This document shows, piece after piece, positions 44,186 to 54,647 of a stretch of 64,000 bases of DNA. The notes under the pieces were generated by a model that saw only the letters and a program-made list of their open reading frames with translations, ran no database searches and was not told the origin of the DNA. Every line of letters starts with the position of its first letter. The first letter of the stretch is position 1. Position numbers and translations under genes: made by a program. Origin of the DNA: Qipengyuania aquimaris (GTDB taxonomy: Bacteria; Pseudomonadota; Alphaproteobacteria; Sphingomonadales; Sphingomonadaceae); NCBI RefSeq assembly GCF_009827445.1, contig NZ_WTYI01000001.1:558001-622000 (forward strand), in the 5' to 3' direction.

Positions 44186-44373
44186 CGCTCCATCTCCGCG
44201 ATCAGCGTGTCGAGTTCGGCAAGGCTGGCGCTCACCTGGTTGCGCAGCGCGTCGTGCTTCGCGGCGAGATCGCCGGATTGCCCCGCACTCCCTGCAAGAG
44301 CGGCCTGCGTCTCGATTCGCGCGAGCGCTTTTTCAATCCTGTCGATGGCAGATAAGATGCGCGCTTCGCTCAT
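44182..44373 (-). CDS. Small coiled-coil protein upstream of zapA
   Basis: A 63-residue, wholly helical protein (MSEARILSAIDRIEKALARI … LAELDTLIAEMER) with heptad spacing. Similar short coiled-coil proteins (DUF4164-like) are encoded before zapA in other alphaproteobacteria, suggesting a divisome role by association. The start is the ATG at 44371–44373 (complement); the longer frame upstream is not family-like. It is divergent from tkt. Confidence 0.78.
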   Translation of the reverse strand: MSEARILSAIDRIEKALARIETQAALAGSAGQSGDLAAKHDALRNQVSASLAELDTLIAEMER

Positions 44374-44549
44374 GGCGGGAAGAAATACCAAGATTGGCGT
44401 TGCAGCGCAAAGGTTTGCACCGTGCTGTTGATAAATCGCTCCAAAACCGGGTGTCCGTGCATCTCTGGCGCACCGAGGTTGACCTCGCGCGCGGCGTTCG
44501 CGAAGGGTGCGCGCGCGTCGAATCGACCCCTCTCGCGGAGATACAAAGC

Positions 44550-46529
44550 ATGACAATCGACACTGCCCGCATGGTCCAGATGGCCAACGCCATCAGGGCT
44601 CTTTCGATGGATGCGGTGCAGGCGGCGAATTCGGGGCACCCCGGCATGCCGATGGGCATGGCCGATGCCGCGGCCGTGCTATGGTCGGAATACCTCCGCC
44701 ACGATCCCAAGGCACCTGACTGGGCAGACCGCGACCGTTTCGTGCTGTCGGCAGGTCACGGGTCGATGCTGATCTACTCGCTGCTCCACCTTGCCGGGTA
44801 CGAACAGCCCACGATCGAAGACATCCGCAACTTCCGCCAGATCGGCAGCCCCTGCGCAGGACATCCGGAAAACTTCCTGCTGCCAGGCGTGGAATGCACC
44901 ACCGGTCCGCTGGGCCAGGGCCTGGCGATGGCAGTCGGCATGGCCATTGCCGAGCGTCATCTCAACTCTGCCTTCGGCAACGCCCTGGTCGATCACAAAA
45001 CCTGGGTGATCGCGGGCGACGGCTGCCTTATGGAAGGCATCAACCACGAAGCGATCGGTATCGCCGGCCATCTCAAGCTGGGCCGGATGAACGTGCTGTG
45101 GGACGACAACAATATCACCATCGACGGTTCGACCGACCTTTCGACCAGCGAAGACATCAAGGCCCGCTACGAAGCGACCGGCTGGCACGTCACCACCTGT
45201 AATGGCCACGATTTCGACGACATCCGCCGCGCGCTGGACGAAGCGCAGGCCGACGAACGCCCCTCGCTGATCGCCTGCAAGACGGTCATCGGCAAGGGTG
45301 CTCCGACCAAGCAAGGCACCAGCGCAACGCATGGTGCGCCGCTTGGTGACGAAGAGATCGCAGCTGCGCGTGAGGTGCTGGGCTGGGATGCCAAGCCCTT
45401 TGAAATTCCCGAGCAGGTCTATGCCGACTGGCGCGCAAAAAACGCGGACCATGCCAAGGCCCGCGACGAATGGCAGGATCGCCTCAACGCGAGCGGCCAG
45501 CGCAAGGAATTCGAACGCCGCATGGCGGGCGACCTGCCCGAAAGCTTCAGCCTCGATAATTACATCCAGAAGCTGATGGCCGAACCGCAGAAGGTTGCCA
45601 CCCGCAAGGCCAGCGAAATGGCTCTGGCGCAGATCAACGGCAAGCTTACCGAAACCATCGGCGGCAGCGCCGACCTCACCGGTTCGAACAACACCAAGGC
45701 TGGCGGGATCGGCCCGCTCACGGCCGACGATTACTCGGGCCGTTACATCTATTACGGCATCCGCGAATTCGGCATGGCCGCCGCGATGAATGGCATGGCG
45801 CTGCATGGCGGCGTGATCCCCTACGGCGGCACCTTCCTCGTCTTCACCGATTATTGCCGCGCTGCGATCCGCCTGTCGGCCCTGCAGCAGACCCGGGCGA
45901 TCTATGTCATGACCCATGACAGCATCGGCCTTGGCGAAGACGGCCCGACGCACCAGCCGATCGAGCACGTGCAGAGCCTGCGCATGATCCCGAACCTGCT
46001 CGTCATGCGTCCGGCGGACGTCGTCGAAACGGCGGAGTGCTGGGAAATCGCGCTGCGCGAAAAGGACCGCCCGACGGTCCTGGCACTGACGCGCCAGGGC
46101 CTGCCACAGCTGCGCAATGCACCCGATGAAACGGACATGTGTTCGAAGGGCGCTTACCGCCTCAAGAAATCGAGCAACGCCCACAAGGTCACGCTGGTGG
46201 CCAGCGGTTCGGAAGTGCACGTCGCTCTCGAATGCGCAGAGCGGCTCGAGAAGGAAGGCATCGGCGCCAGCGTGGTTTCGATGGTCTGCACCCAGCTCTT
46301 CGACGAACAGTCCGCAGACTATCGCGCCGACATGATCCCGGCGAACACACTGCGCGTGAGCGTCGAGGCGGGTACCACCTTCGGCTGGGAACGCTACACC
46401 GGGACGGATGGTCTCAACATCGGCATTGACCGCTTCGGCGCATCGGCACCGGCCGGCGATCTCTTCAAGAAATTCGGTCTCACGGCGGACGATATCGTTC
46501 CGCAAATCATGAACAAATTGCCTAATTAA
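44550..46529 (+). CDS. tkt: Transketolase
   Basis: A TPP-dependent enzyme of the pentose-phosphate pathway that links it to glycolysis. The 659-residue protein carries GHPGMPMGMAD near residue 30, the TPP motif GDGCLMEGINHEA … WDDNNITIDG, EFGMAAAMNGMALHGG for the catalytic Glu, and HDSIGLGEDGPTHQPIEH. Start at 44550 gives MTIDTARMVQMANAIR and has GGAG upstream. It is the first gene of a tkt–gap–pgk cluster, 27 bases before gap. Confidence 0.96.
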   Translation: MTIDTARMVQMANAIRALSMDAVQAANSGHPGMPMGMADAAAVLWSEYLRHDPKAPDWADRDRFVLSAGHGSMLIYSLLHLAGYEQPTIEDIRNFRQIGSPCAGHPENFLLPGVECTTGPLGQGLAMAVGMAIAERHLNSAFGNALVDHKTWVIAGDGCLMEGINHEAIGIAGHLKLGRMNVLWDDNNITIDGSTDLSTSEDIKARYEATGWHVTTCNGHDFDDIRRALDEAQADERPSLIACKTVIGKGAPTKQGTSATHGAPLGDEEIAAAREVLGWDAKPFEIPEQVYADWRAKNADHAKARDEWQDRLNASGQRKEFERRMAGDLPESFSLDNYIQKLMAEPQKVATRKASEMALAQINGKLTETIGGSADLTGSNNTKAGGIGPLTADDYSGRYIYYGIREFGMAAAMNGMALHGGVIPYGGTFLVFTDYCRAAIRLSALQQTRAIYVMTHDSIGLGEDGPTHQPIEHVQSLRMIPNLLVMRPADVVETAECWEIALREKDRPTVLALTRQGLPQLRNAPDETDMCSKGAYRLKKSSNAHKVTLVASGSEVHVALECAERLEKEGIGASVVSMVCTQLFDEQSADYRADMIPANTLRVSVEAGTTFGWERYTGTDGLNIGIDRFGASAPAGDLFKKFGLTADDIVPQIMNKLPN

Positions 46530-46556
46530 AACAAGGTTTAAGCAGGAGCTTCTCGC

Positions 46557-47564
46557 ATGGCTACCAAGGTTGCAATCAACGGTTTCGGACGCATCGGTCG
46601 CCTGGTGGCGCGCGCTATCCTGGAGCGTGACGATCACGATCTCGACCTCGTGTCGATCAACGATCTGGCCGACACTAAATCGAATGCCCTGCTGTTCCAG
46701 TACGACAGCACGCACGGCCGCTTCCCCGGCACTGTGGAAGTCGGCGACAATGCCATCATCGTGAACGGCAAGTCGATCGCGGTCACTTCCGAGCGCGAAC
46801 CCGGCAAGCTGCCGCACGGCGAACAGGGCGTCGACATCGTCCTCGAATGCACCGGCTTCTTCCAGTCCGACGAAGCATGCCGTCCTCATCTCGACGCAGG
46901 TGCCAAGCGCGTCCTGATCTCGGCCCCGGCCAAAGGCGTTTCGGCAACCATCGTCTACGGCGTGAACCACGATGTGCTGACCGCCGAAGACGTGATCGTC
47001 TCGAACGCAAGCTGCACCACCAACTGCCTGTCGCCGATGGCCAAGGTGCTGCACGACACCGTCGGTATCGAGCGCGGCTTCATGACCACGATCCACAGCT
47101 ACACCAATGACCAGCGCATGCTCGACCAGATGCATGGCGACATGCGCCGTGCCCGTGGCGGTGCGCAGAACATGATCCCGACCACCACCGGCGCTGCCCG
47201 TGCGGTCGGCCTGGTCCTGCCGGAACTCGCCGGCAAGCTCGACGGCAGCTCGGTCCGTGTGCCGACCCCCAACGTCAGCCTCGTCGATCTCGTCTTCACG
47301 CCGGGCCGCGACACCAGCGCGGATGAACTGAATGCTGCGCTGAAGGCCGCGGCAGAAGGTCCGATGAAGGGCGTTCTCGACTACACAGACCAGCCGCTCG
47401 TCTCGAGCGACTTCAACCACTATCCGGCAAGCTCGACCATCGACAGCCTCGAGACCAGCGTCATGGAAGGCAAGCTGGCTCGCGTGGTTTCGTGGTATGA
47501 CAACGAGTGGGGCTTCTCCAACCGCATGATCGACACCGCCGGTGTCATGGCGAAGTTCCTCTAA
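46557..47564 (+). CDS. gap: Glyceraldehyde-3-phosphate dehydrogenase, type I
   Basis: The glycolytic/gluconeogenic enzyme of 335 residues. It has the NAD motif [15 protein letters not shown], the catalytic Cys in [12 protein letters not shown], the active-site His in TIHSYTNDQ and the C-terminal [21 protein letters not shown] lies before the ATG. A long open frame on the opposite strand is a composition artefact. pgk starts 8 bases after its stop. Confidence 0.98.
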   Translation: MATKVAINGFGRIGRLVARAILERDDHDLDLVSINDLADTKSNALLFQYDSTHGRFPGTVEVGDNAIIVNGKSIAVTSEREPGKLPHGEQGVDIVLECTGFFQSDEACRPHLDAGAKRVLISAPAKGVSATIVYGVNHDVLTAEDVIVSNASCTTNCLSPMAKVLHDTVGIERGFMTTIHSYTNDQRMLDQMHGDMRRARGGAQNMIPTTTGAARAVGLVLPELAGKLDGSSVRVPTPNVSLVDLVFTPGRDTSADELNAALKAAAEGPMKGVLDYTDQPLVSSDFNHYPASSTIDSLETSVMEGKLARVVSWYDNEWGFSNRMIDTAGVMAKFL

Positions 47565-47572
47565 GGAACGCG

Positions 47573-48775
47573 ATGATGGCCAGCTTCAGGACCCTCGACG
47601 ACCTCGGTGATGTTGCAGGCAAGGTCGCGCTCGTGCGCGTCGACCTCAACCTGCCGATGAAGGACGGTTCGGCCACCGACGTTACGCGCGTCGAGGCGGT
47701 CAAGCCGACCATTCTCGAACTGACCGAGAAGGGCGCGAAGGTCCTGCTGCTGACTCATTACGGACGTCCGAAGGGACAGCGCCACTCGACCATGTCGACC
47801 AGCTTCGTGCAGGGCGACGTGGAAGACGTGTTGGGCAAGGAGATCATGTTCATCCCCGAGGTGATGGGCCCGGTGGTCGAACAGTCGATCGGCATCCTGC
47901 GCAATGGCGATATCGGTCTGCTGGACAATGTCCGCTTCTGGCCCGGTGAAGAAGCCAACGACCCCGAATTTGCCAAGGGCATTGCCGCCCACGGCGATTT
48001 CTACGTCAACGACGCTTTCTCTGCCGCGCACCGTGCCCATGCTTCGACCGAGGGGCTGGCGCATCATCTTCCGGCTTATGCGGGACGCGCGATGGAGGCC
48101 GAGCTCAAGGCCCTCGACGCAGCGCTCGGTAACCCGGAAACGCCGGTCGCAGCCGTGGTGGGCGGGGCCAAGGTCTCGACCAAGCTCGACGTGCTCGAAA
48201 ATCTGGTGGGCCGCGTGCAGCACCTGATCATCGGCGGCGGCATGGCCAATACTTTCCTCGCCGCGCGCGGTGTGGATGTCGGCAAGTCGCTTTGCGAACA
48301 CGACCTGACCGCCACTGCAAACAAGATCATGGACACGGCCGATCACGCCGGTTGCACCGTGCACCTGCCCTACGATGTTGTGGTGGCGAAGGAATTCGCG
48401 GCGAACCCCGCATCGCTGCGGACCTGCAACGTGCACGAGGTCGGCCCGGACGAGATGATCCTTGATGTCGGCCCGCAGGCTGTCGAAGCGCTGGGCGACG
48501 TGCTCAAGACGTGCCGCACGCTGGTGTGGAACGGCCCGCTCGGGGCCTTCGAGACGGAGCCTTTCGATGCAGCGACCGTCGCGCTCGCGCGCACTGCGGC
48601 TGCACTGACGCAGGACGGTTCGCTGACCTCGGTCGCAGGCGGGGGCGACACCGTCGCCGCGCTTGCCCATGCAGGGGTGAAGGACGATTTCACCTTCGTT
48701 TCGACCGCAGGCGGCGCCTTCCTCGAATGGATGGAAGGCAAGGACCTTCCCGGCGTCGCTGCGCTGACTGCCTAG
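47573..48775 (+). CDS. pgk: Phosphoglycerate kinase
   Basis: A 400-residue glycolytic kinase. Family segments are [37 protein letters not shown], the hinge/active-site stretch [29 protein letters not shown] and the nucleotide loop [11 protein letters not shown]. Two ATGs stand in tandem at 47573 and 47576; the first is favoured by AAGGA five bases upstream. The stop overlaps that of the convergent flavodoxin-like gene by 4 bases. Confidence 0.97.
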   Translation: MMASFRTLDDLGDVAGKVALVRVDLNLPMKDGSATDVTRVEAVKPTILELTEKGAKVLLLTHYGRPKGQRHSTMSTSFVQGDVEDVLGKEIMFIPEVMGPVVEQSIGILRNGDIGLLDNVRFWPGEEANDPEFAKGIAAHGDFYVNDAFSAAHRAHASTEGLAHHLPAYAGRAMEAELKALDAALGNPETPVAAVVGGAKVSTKLDVLENLVGRVQHLIIGGGMANTFLAARGVDVGKSLCEHDLTATANKIMDTADHAGCTVHLPYDVVVAKEFAANPASLRTCNVHEVGPDEMILDVGPQAVEALGDVLKTCRTLVWNGPLGAFETEPFDAATVALARTAAALTQDGSLTSVAGGGDTVAALAHAGVKDDFTFVSTAGGAFLEWMEGKDLPGVAALTA

Positions 48776-49530
48776 CGGTATTCGGGGTTCGGCGCGTCGA
48801 AGCGGCGGCCCTCGTTCCACAGATCGACCGAGTTGCCGTGGCATGGGATGCCGCCGGCGTCCTTCAGCATGCGCGCCATGTGCATCAGGTTCCAGGTCAT
48901 GAAGGTCGTGTTGCGCTTGGTGAAATCGTTGTCGAAACCGACATAGCCCGACCCGTCTTCCTTCGCGTCGCCATAGCTCGGGCCGGGCCCTGCCTCGCCG
49001 ATCCATCCCGCATCGGCTTGCGGCGGGATGGTGTAGCCGACGTGCTGCAATGAATAGAGCACGCCCATGCCGACGTGCTTGATGCCATCTTCGTTGCCCG
49101 TGACGATGCAGCCCCCGACCTTGCCGTAGAAGATATACTGACCCCGATCGTTGCGCTGGCCGGAGTGGGCATAAAGCCTTTCGATGAGGCGCTGGCAGAC
49201 GGATGATTTCTCGCCCAGCCAGATCGGCGTGCCGATCACCAGAATATCGGCGGCCTCGACCTTCTCCCAGATTGCCGGCCAGTCGTCACTCGGTGCGCCA
49301 TGATCCGTCATGTCGGGATAGACGCCAGGCGCGATGTCATGATCGACCAGTCTTACCTGCTCGAGCGAGACGTCGTTTCGCACCAGGATCGTCTCGACCA
49401 CGCCAAGCAGCTTGTCCGTGTGCGAGCCGTCGGGCGATCGCTTCAACGTGCAGTTGATCGTCAGCGCCTTGAGGTCGGAAAAGTCCGTCTTGTTCTCGGC
49501 GCAAAGGCGCTCTTGGGTATCGTCCAGCAT
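48772..49530 (-). CDS. Flavodoxin-fold FMN reductase-like protein
   Basis: A 252-residue protein of the NAD(P)H-dependent oxidoreductase/flavodoxin-like group. It has the phosphate-binding region [17 protein letters not shown], then [21 protein letters not shown], which contacts flavin, and [16 protein letters not shown]. The substrate is unknown; quinone or metal-flavin reduction is typical of relatives. The start at 49530 follows AAAGGAGA. The frame is open far upstream, but that part is antisense to the aldolase gene. Confidence 0.87.
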   Translation of the reverse strand: MLDDTQERLCAENKTDFSDLKALTINCTLKRSPDGSHTDKLLGVVETILVRNDVSLEQVRLVDHDIAPGVYPDMTDHGAPSDDWPAIWEKVEAADILVIGTPIWLGEKSSVCQRLIERLYAHSGQRNDRGQYIFYGKVGGCIVTGNEDGIKHVGMGVLYSLQHVGYTIPPQADAGWIGEAGPGPSYGDAKEDGSGYVGFDNDFTKRNTTFMTWNLMHMARMLKDAGGIPCHGNSVDLWNEGRRFDAPNPEYR

Positions 49531-49650
49531 TGTCTCTCCTTTGCCACTATTACGAACGAGGGCGGGTAAAGTTACCGGCAGGGCGTTGCGGCAGGGCGAA
49601 GCCCTTTGTATGGGCCGCGCATACCTATGCATGCACCAGCGAGGACGGAC

Positions 49651-50544
49651 ATGAATTTCGAGGAAATGACGGCGAAAATGCGCGACGGACAGGGCTTTAT
49701 CGCGGCTCTCGACCAGTCGGGCGGTTCCACTCCCAAGGCGCTTCGGGCCTATGGCGTGGAAGACGGCGAGTGGGACGGCGATGACGAGATGTTCGCCAAG
49801 ATCCACGAAATGCGCTGCCGTATCGTCGATTCCCCGTCCTTCTCGAACGGCAAGGTGATCGGTGCGATCCTCTTCGAGAAGACCATGGAAGGCTGCAACG
49901 CCGAAGGTTCGCCCATTCCCGAATTGCTGAGCCGCCGCGGCGTGGTTCCTTTCCTCAAGGTCGACAAGGGCATGCATGACGTCGAAAACGGCGCGCAGCT
50001 CATGAAGCCGATCCCCGAACTCGAAGCGATGTGCAGGCGCGCGAAGGAACTGGGTGTTTTCGGCACGAAGATGCGTTCGGTCATCCACGAAGCGAACCGC
50101 GAAGGCGTAGCTGCCAACGTCGCGCAGCAGATGGATTACGGCCTGGAAATCCTGTCCTTCGGCCTCGTCCCGATCCTCGAGCCGGAAGTCAGCCTCGACA
50201 GCGCAAGCCGTCCGCAGGCGGAAGCCCTGCTGCTCTCCAACATGCTCGACCAGCTGGAACGGGTGCCGGAAGGCAAGCAGGTCATGCTCAAACTCACCAT
50301 CCCGAGCGAGCCGAACCTCTACAAGCCGCTGATCGACCATCCCAAGGTGCTGCGTGTCGTGGCGCTGTCGGGCGGTTACAGCCGCGAGGACGCCTGCCGC
50401 GAACTGGCGAAGAACGACGGCATGATCGCCAGCTTCAGCCGCGCGCTTCTCGAAGTGCTTCAGGCCAAGATGGACGACCAGCAGTTCGACCAGGCGCTGG
50501 GCAATGCGATCGACGAGATCGCCTGCGCCAGCACCGGGGCCTGA
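49651..50544 (+). CDS. Class I fructose-bisphosphate aldolase
   Basis: A Schiff-base aldolase of 297 residues. Family segments are FIAALDQSGGSTPKAL at the N-terminus, ILFEKTMEG, FLKVDKGMHD, LVPILEPEV, and the Lys-containing MLKLTIPSEPN that should form the Schiff base. It is the short bacterial/plant-like class I form rather than the zinc-dependent class II enzyme. The ATG at 49651 gives the expected start MNFEEMTAKM. It extends the neighbouring tkt–gap–pgk glycolytic cluster. Confidence 0.94.
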   Translation: MNFEEMTAKMRDGQGFIAALDQSGGSTPKALRAYGVEDGEWDGDDEMFAKIHEMRCRIVDSPSFSNGKVIGAILFEKTMEGCNAEGSPIPELLSRRGVVPFLKVDKGMHDVENGAQLMKPIPELEAMCRRAKELGVFGTKMRSVIHEANREGVAANVAQQMDYGLEILSFGLVPILEPEVSLDSASRPQAEALLLSNMLDQLERVPEGKQVMLKLTIPSEPNLYKPLIDHPKVLRVVALSGGYSREDACRELAKNDGMIASFSRALLEVLQAKMDDQQFDQALGNAIDEIACASTGA

Positions 50545-50598
50545 CACCTCTTTACGATCTGCTTGGCCTATCGGTCATGCGGCGATAGAGCGCGTTGC

Positions 50599-51228
50599 AT
50601 GACCGAAACTCCGTGCCAGCTTTACCTGATCTCCCCGCTCGAAACGGGTGGGGATTTTCCGCAGCGTCTCGAACGGGCGCTCGATGCCGGGAAGGGCGTC
50701 GTGACCGCGTTCCAGTTCCGCGTGAAGGGACTGGACCAGCACGATGCTGCCGCGCTCGCCGAGCCGCTGCAGGAAATCTGCGCAGCTCGTGAAGTGGCCT
50801 TCATTGTCAATGACGACATTTCGCTCGCCAAGCGGCTCAAGGCCGACGGTGTGCACTTGGGCCAGGGCGATGGCGACCCGCGCGACGCAAGAGAGGAACT
50901 CGGTCGCGAAGCTCAGATCGGCGTGACCTGCCATGGCTCTCGCCACCTTGCCTTGGAAGCGGGCGAAGCCGGTGCAGACTACGTCGCATTCGGAGCCTTC
51001 TTCCCCAGCACGACCAAGGAAACCGAGCACACGGCGGACACGGACCTGCTCGAATGGTGGCACGAGATGGTCGAAATCCCCTCGGTCGCGATCGGCGGGA
51101 TCACGCCTGCCAATTGCAAGCCCCTGATCGAGGCCGGGGCAGACTTCCTGGCCGTGTCGGGCGCGGTCTGGTCGGGCGATGAAGTCGAGGCAGTTCAAGC
51201 CTTTGCGGAGCAAATCGCCGCCGCGTGA
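50599..51228 (+). CDS. thiE: Thiamine-phosphate synthase
   Basis: Joins the pyrimidine and thiazole halves of thiamine. The 209-residue TIM barrel has FIVNDDISLAKRLKADGVHLGQGD, the phosphate-binding GVTCHG (GxSxH-type), VAFGAFFPSTTKE and PSVAIGGITPAN. It may be coexpressed with the aldolase gene 54 bases upstream. Thiamine diphosphate is the cofactor of the transketolase and branched-chain E1 encoded nearby. A terminator follows its stop. Confidence 0.93.
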   Translation: MTETPCQLYLISPLETGGDFPQRLERALDAGKGVVTAFQFRVKGLDQHDAAALAEPLQEICAAREVAFIVNDDISLAKRLKADGVHLGQGDGDPRDAREELGREAQIGVTCHGSRHLALEAGEAGADYVAFGAFFPSTTKETEHTADTDLLEWWHEMVEIPSVAIGGITPANCKPLIEAGADFLAVSGAVWSGDEVEAVQAFAEQIAAA

Positions 51229-51244
51229 GTTGTAGCTTCCGAAA

Positions 51245-51267
51245 GGGGCGGACTGCGCCCCGTTTTT
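51245..51267 (+). terminator. Terminator after thiE
   Basis: GGGGCG / CGCCCC stem with a five-base loop GACTG, followed by GTTTTT. It ends 12 bases before the start of the L,D-transpeptidase gene. Confidence 0.85.
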
Positions 51268-51278
51268 GGGGAGCACTC

Positions 51279-52490
51279 ATGCGCCAATTCCTGTTTATCG
51301 CCGCCTCGTCCCTCGCTCTTGCCGCCTGCGGCATGGATGGTGCGGAGGACGACACCGATACCAACACCGCTTCGGCAGAGACCGGGTCCGCGCCCGACCA
51401 AGGCTACGAAACCTATAGCGACGACAATTATGCCGACAGCATGGCGTCGAACGACGATGCGAGCGACACGTCAGGCAATTCCGACGCGCAGATCGAAGAT
51501 CCCGAAGATCGTCCCGTAATGCAGGCGCAGATCGTGCTCGACCGGATCGGCTTCGGTCCCGGCGTGATCGACGGCAAGATGGGCATGAGCACCGAGAACG
51601 CTCTGACCGGCTTCCAGGAAGCGAACGACCTCGAAGTGACCGGCAAGCTCGACGAAAAAACCAAGAGCGCCCTCGCCGAGTGGGACCGCATTCCCGCTAC
51701 GCGCGTGGTGACGATCCCGGCCAGCTGGGGCGATATCGAATTCAAGGAAATTCCCGAAGACACGGCCAAGAAGGCCGAGATGGAAAACCTCGGCTACACC
51801 TCGCTCGACGAGAAGCTGGCAGAGCGGTTCCACACCACGGTCGAGGTGCTGCGCCAGCTTAACCCGAATGGCCGCCCTGCAGGCGCTTCGGATTCGAGCG
51901 AGTCGAACACGAATGATGCCGAGGCCGATGCGCCCCCGACCAAGCGTCCCGTCGATGGCTATTTCCGCGCAGGCCAGCAAATCCGCGTCCCGAATATCGG
52001 CGGCGACGCCATCGAGCCGGGCGCGATCACCGACAAGGGCTGGCAGCAGACGCTGGCCGCGCTCGGCGTCGGTAGCGACCAGCCTGAGGTCGATCGCATC
52101 GTCGTGAGCAAGTCGGAAGATACGCTCAAGGCCTATCAGGGCGACAAGCTGGTCGCCATGTTCACCGTCAGCTCCGGTTCCAGCCAGTTCCCCCTGCCGA
52201 TCGGCGAATGGGATATTCTGGGTGAAGCCTATAATCCGCCATATTCCTACGATCCCGAGGTCCTTGGTGAAGGCGAGGGCGAAACCTACCAGCTTCCCCC
52301 CGGTCCCAATGGCCCGGTGGGTGTCGTCTGGATCGACCTGTCGAAGGAACACTATGGTATCCACGGCACGCCGGAGCCAGAAACCATCGGCCGCGCGCAG
52401 AGCAGCGGCTGTGTGCGCCTGACCAATTGGGACGCTGCACGTCTTGCGCGAATGGTGTCGCCGTCGACACAGGTGATATTCGAAGCCTGA
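51279..52490 (+). CDS. L,D-transpeptidase lipoprotein
   Basis: A 403-residue cell-wall enzyme that cross-links peptidoglycan or anchors proteins to it. It starts with a lipoprotein signal (lipobox LAAC, Cys at residue 17), then an acidic Asp/Ser-rich linker, a peptidoglycan-binding helical domain (RPVMQAQIVLDRIGFGPGVIDG … TENALTGFQEAN), and a C-terminal YkuD domain with the active site HGTPEPE … SSGCVRLTNWD. The ATG follows GGGGAGC. A peptidase gene follows by 17 bases, so the two may act together on the wall. Confidence 0.93.
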   Translation: MRQFLFIAASSLALAACGMDGAEDDTDTNTASAETGSAPDQGYETYSDDNYADSMASNDDASDTSGNSDAQIEDPEDRPVMQAQIVLDRIGFGPGVIDGKMGMSTENALTGFQEANDLEVTGKLDEKTKSALAEWDRIPATRVVTIPASWGDIEFKEIPEDTAKKAEMENLGYTSLDEKLAERFHTTVEVLRQLNPNGRPAGASDSSESNTNDAEADAPPTKRPVDGYFRAGQQIRVPNIGGDAIEPGAITDKGWQQTLAALGVGSDQPEVDRIVVSKSEDTLKAYQGDKLVAMFTVSSGSSQFPLPIGEWDILGEAYNPPYSYDPEVLGEGEGETYQLPPGPNGPVGVVWIDLSKEHYGIHGTPEPETIGRAQSSGCVRLTNWDAARLARMVSPSTQVIFEA

Positions 52491-52507
52491 TCGGCTAGGG
52501 AGGGGAC

Positions 52508-53182
52508 ATGAATATCGTCGACCGCATTCTCACCATCGTCGTCACCGCCACGATTACCAGCATCGTCTGGATCGTGGCGGGGGGTAGCCTGATCGAAAAC
52601 GCGACCAGCGAAAGCCAGCGCAAGAACACCCGCCCTGCCGAAGTCGCGCCGAGCCCGGAGGCCACTCCCACCGGCGATGAAACTGCGGAAGAAGCCGCCG
52701 GTCTCGATACGGCAATGCCGACATCACCGGCACAGAATGCAAGCAACAGGCTGCTGATCCCGGTCAAGAACATCCGCATATCCGACCTGACCGATACCTT
52801 CAGCGATTCGCGCGGCGAAGGCGTACGCTTGCACGAAGCGATCGACATCATGGCCCCGACAGGAACCAGTGTCGTTGCGGCGGCACCCGGTACGGTGGAA
52901 AAGCTGTTTCGCTCGGATGCGGGCGGCAACACGATCTACGTGCGCTCGAACGATGGCGAGACCATCCATTATTACGCCCATCTCGATGAATATGCGGAAG
53001 GGCTGAAAGAGGGCCAGCGCGTGCGCCGCGGTCAGCGGCTCGGCACGGTCGGCTCCAGCGGCAATGCCTCGGAAGAGGCGCCGCATCTTCACTTTGCGGT
53101 ACTACAGACGACGGCTGATGCGGAGTGGTGGGAGCCCGCCAATGCGGTGAACCCCTATCCGCTGCTTACCGGAGAGCAGTAG
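52508..53182 (+). CDS. M23-family peptidoglycan endopeptidase
   Basis: A 224-residue protein with an N-terminal membrane helix (ILTIVVTATITSIVWIVAGG), a Pro/Glu-rich linker, and a LytM/M23 domain. The zinc ligands are visible as HEAID (His-x3-Asp) and HLHF near the end, with HYYAHLDEY between them, so the enzyme should be active, unlike the EnvC/NlpD type. GGGAGGGG precedes the ATG. It is convergent with the next small gene, with 1 base between the stops. Confidence 0.92.
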   Translation: MNIVDRILTIVVTATITSIVWIVAGGSLIENATSESQRKNTRPAEVAPSPEATPTGDETAEEAAGLDTAMPTSPAQNASNRLLIPVKNIRISDLTDTFSDSRGEGVRLHEAIDIMAPTGTSVVAAAPGTVEKLFRSDAGGNTIYVRSNDGETIHYYAHLDEYAEGLKEGQRVRRGQRLGTVGSSGNASEEAPHLHFAVLQTTADAEWWEPANAVNPYPLLTGEQ

Positions 53183-53183
53183 G

Positions 53184-53555
53184 TCAGTCTTCGAGCGGGC
53201 CGGAGCGGTGACAGCGCAAGCGGCCGAGTTTTCCGTCGCCTCCCAATTCCTGCAGTAGCCCCGAGGAGAGCAGCATCATCCGATGCCCCTTCATCGGTCC
53301 GCGGGTGAAAGTGACGCGCTTGCCTTCGAGCAGGTATGTGCCGACGCCTTTGTCGGTGCGATAGCTGGACGCGCCCGTAATCGCGAAATTATGCGCTTCC
53401 ATCTCCTGCCAGGCAGGTCCGGTCGCGCTTCCGGGCAGTGCGCAGACATATTCGCCCTGTTCGAGCAGGCCCAGGCGGCCCTGAGCCTGTCCCGTGGCGG
53501 GGACGAGCGTGCAAAGCGAAGCTGTAGCGATGCTGATAGCGATGCGGCGTATCAT
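53184..53555 (-). CDS. Secreted protein of unknown function
   Basis: A 123-residue protein with a signal peptide (MIRRIAISIATASLCTLVPA, cleavage near GQAQ). The mature part is small and probably β-rich (GEYVCALPG, GTYLLEGKRVTFTRGPMKGHRM) with two Cys that could pair. No family is recognised. The start at 53555 gives the signal peptide; the longer frame upstream lies in the efp promoter region. Confidence 0.75.
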   Translation of the reverse strand: MIRRIAISIATASLCTLVPATGQAQGRLGLLEQGEYVCALPGSATGPAWQEMEAHNFAITGASSYRTDKGVGTYLLEGKRVTFTRGPMKGHRMMLLSSGLLQELGGDGKLGRLRCHRSGPLED

Positions 53556-53717
53556 GACCAATTCCTCCGCCGACCCATATAGGGCGGACAAGCTGAATTT
53601 TCCATTGCCTTGCCCCTTGGCCCCGGCTCGGGTAAGGCGCGCGGCGCACGACCGCCCCGCACGAATCCGCGTGTCATCCAAGGGGCGGCGCTCTTTCACA
53701 TCGAAGGCAGGTTCCTC

Positions 53718-54281
53718 ATGAAGATCAGCGGCGTGGACATCCGTCCGGGCAACATCATCGAATACGAAGGCGGCATCTGGAAGGTCGCCAAAATCCAGCA
53801 CACCCAGCCCGGCAAGGGCGGCGCCTACATGCAGGTCGAGATGAAGAACCTGCAGGATGGCCGGAAGACCAACGTCCGCTTCCGCAGCGCCGACACGGTC
53901 GAAAAGGTGCGCCTCGATACGCAGGAATACCAGTTCCTCTATGAAGACGGCGACATGCTGGTTTTCATGGACCAGAACACCTACGAGCAGATCAACCTGC
54001 CGAGCGACCTGTTAGGCGATGCCCGCCCGTTCCTTCAGGATGGCATGCAGGTGAAGCTGGAACTGTGGGAAGAAAAGCCGATCTCGGTCGAACTGCCCGC
54101 ACAGATCGAAGCCGAAATCGTCGAGGCCGATGCCGTGGTGAAGGGCCAGACCGCTTCGTCCAGCTACAAGCCCGCCGTGCTCGACAATGGCGTTCGCATC
54201 ATGGTCCCGCCGCACATCGAAAGCGGCACGCGCATCATCGTCGACGTCTACGAACAGAGCTACGTCGGCAAGGCGTCCTGA
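53718..54281 (+). CDS. efp: Elongation factor P
   Basis: A 187-residue factor that relieves ribosome stalling at polyproline. It has three β-barrel domains. The modification loop is [14 protein letters not shown], where the Lys after PG is the residue usually lysylated. The C-terminus has [19 protein letters not shown]. The start is the ATG at 53718. The next gene begins 3 bases after its stop. Confidence 0.97.
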   Translation: MKISGVDIRPGNIIEYEGGIWKVAKIQHTQPGKGGAYMQVEMKNLQDGRKTNVRFRSADTVEKVRLDTQEYQFLYEDGDMLVFMDQNTYEQINLPSDLLGDARPFLQDGMQVKLELWEEKPISVELPAQIEAEIVEADAVVKGQTASSSYKPAVLDNGVRIMVPPHIESGTRIIVDVYEQSYVGKAS

Positions 54282-54284
54282 TCC

Positions 54285-54638
54285 GTGGGCAAGTCCATCG
54301 CCAGCCGGTTCGACAATGTCGATATCGCCAGGAGCACCCTGCGTGCGGTCATCATCAACGATGACGAACTGACGCTGGAGATGGATTTCTGCCTCGAGCC
54401 CGAGCACCCCGAATACGAGGCGCCGGGCGAGGGCGAGGAATGCTGCTTCCACCCCGGAATGCTCAAGTTCGCGGGCATTTCCAAGCTTAGCCTAGACCGC
54501 CGCGAAACCGGCGGCGAGGGCAAGCAACGCCGCTTCGCAATCGACAAATTCAACATTGAAGGCACGAAATTCGACATGGCCTGCGAGTGGGGGGACATCC
54601 ACCTGCAAGCCCGTTCGATCCGCGTGCTCACCGAGTAA
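54285..54638 (+). CDS. Conserved-looking protein of unknown function
   Basis: A 117-residue cytoplasmic acidic protein starting at a GTG three bases after efp. It shows alternating β-type segments (STLRAVIINDDELTLEMDFC) and the segment EECCFHPGMLKFAG with two adjacent Cys and a His. I recognise no family. Its position between efp and the inositol-phosphatase gene, with tight spacing on both sides, makes it a genuine operon member. Confidence 0.75.
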   Translation: MGKSIASRFDNVDIARSTLRAVIINDDELTLEMDFCLEPEHPEYEAPGEGEECCFHPGMLKFAGISKLSLDRRETGGEGKQRRFAIDKFNIEGTKFDMACEWGDIHLQARSIRVLTE

Positions 54639-54647
54639 GAGATACCC

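Noticed and set aside
44679-47420. 913-codon open frame antisense to tkt and gap
   Set aside because: A shadow of highly expressed, codon-biased genes on the other strand. No protein family or ribosome-binding site supports it.
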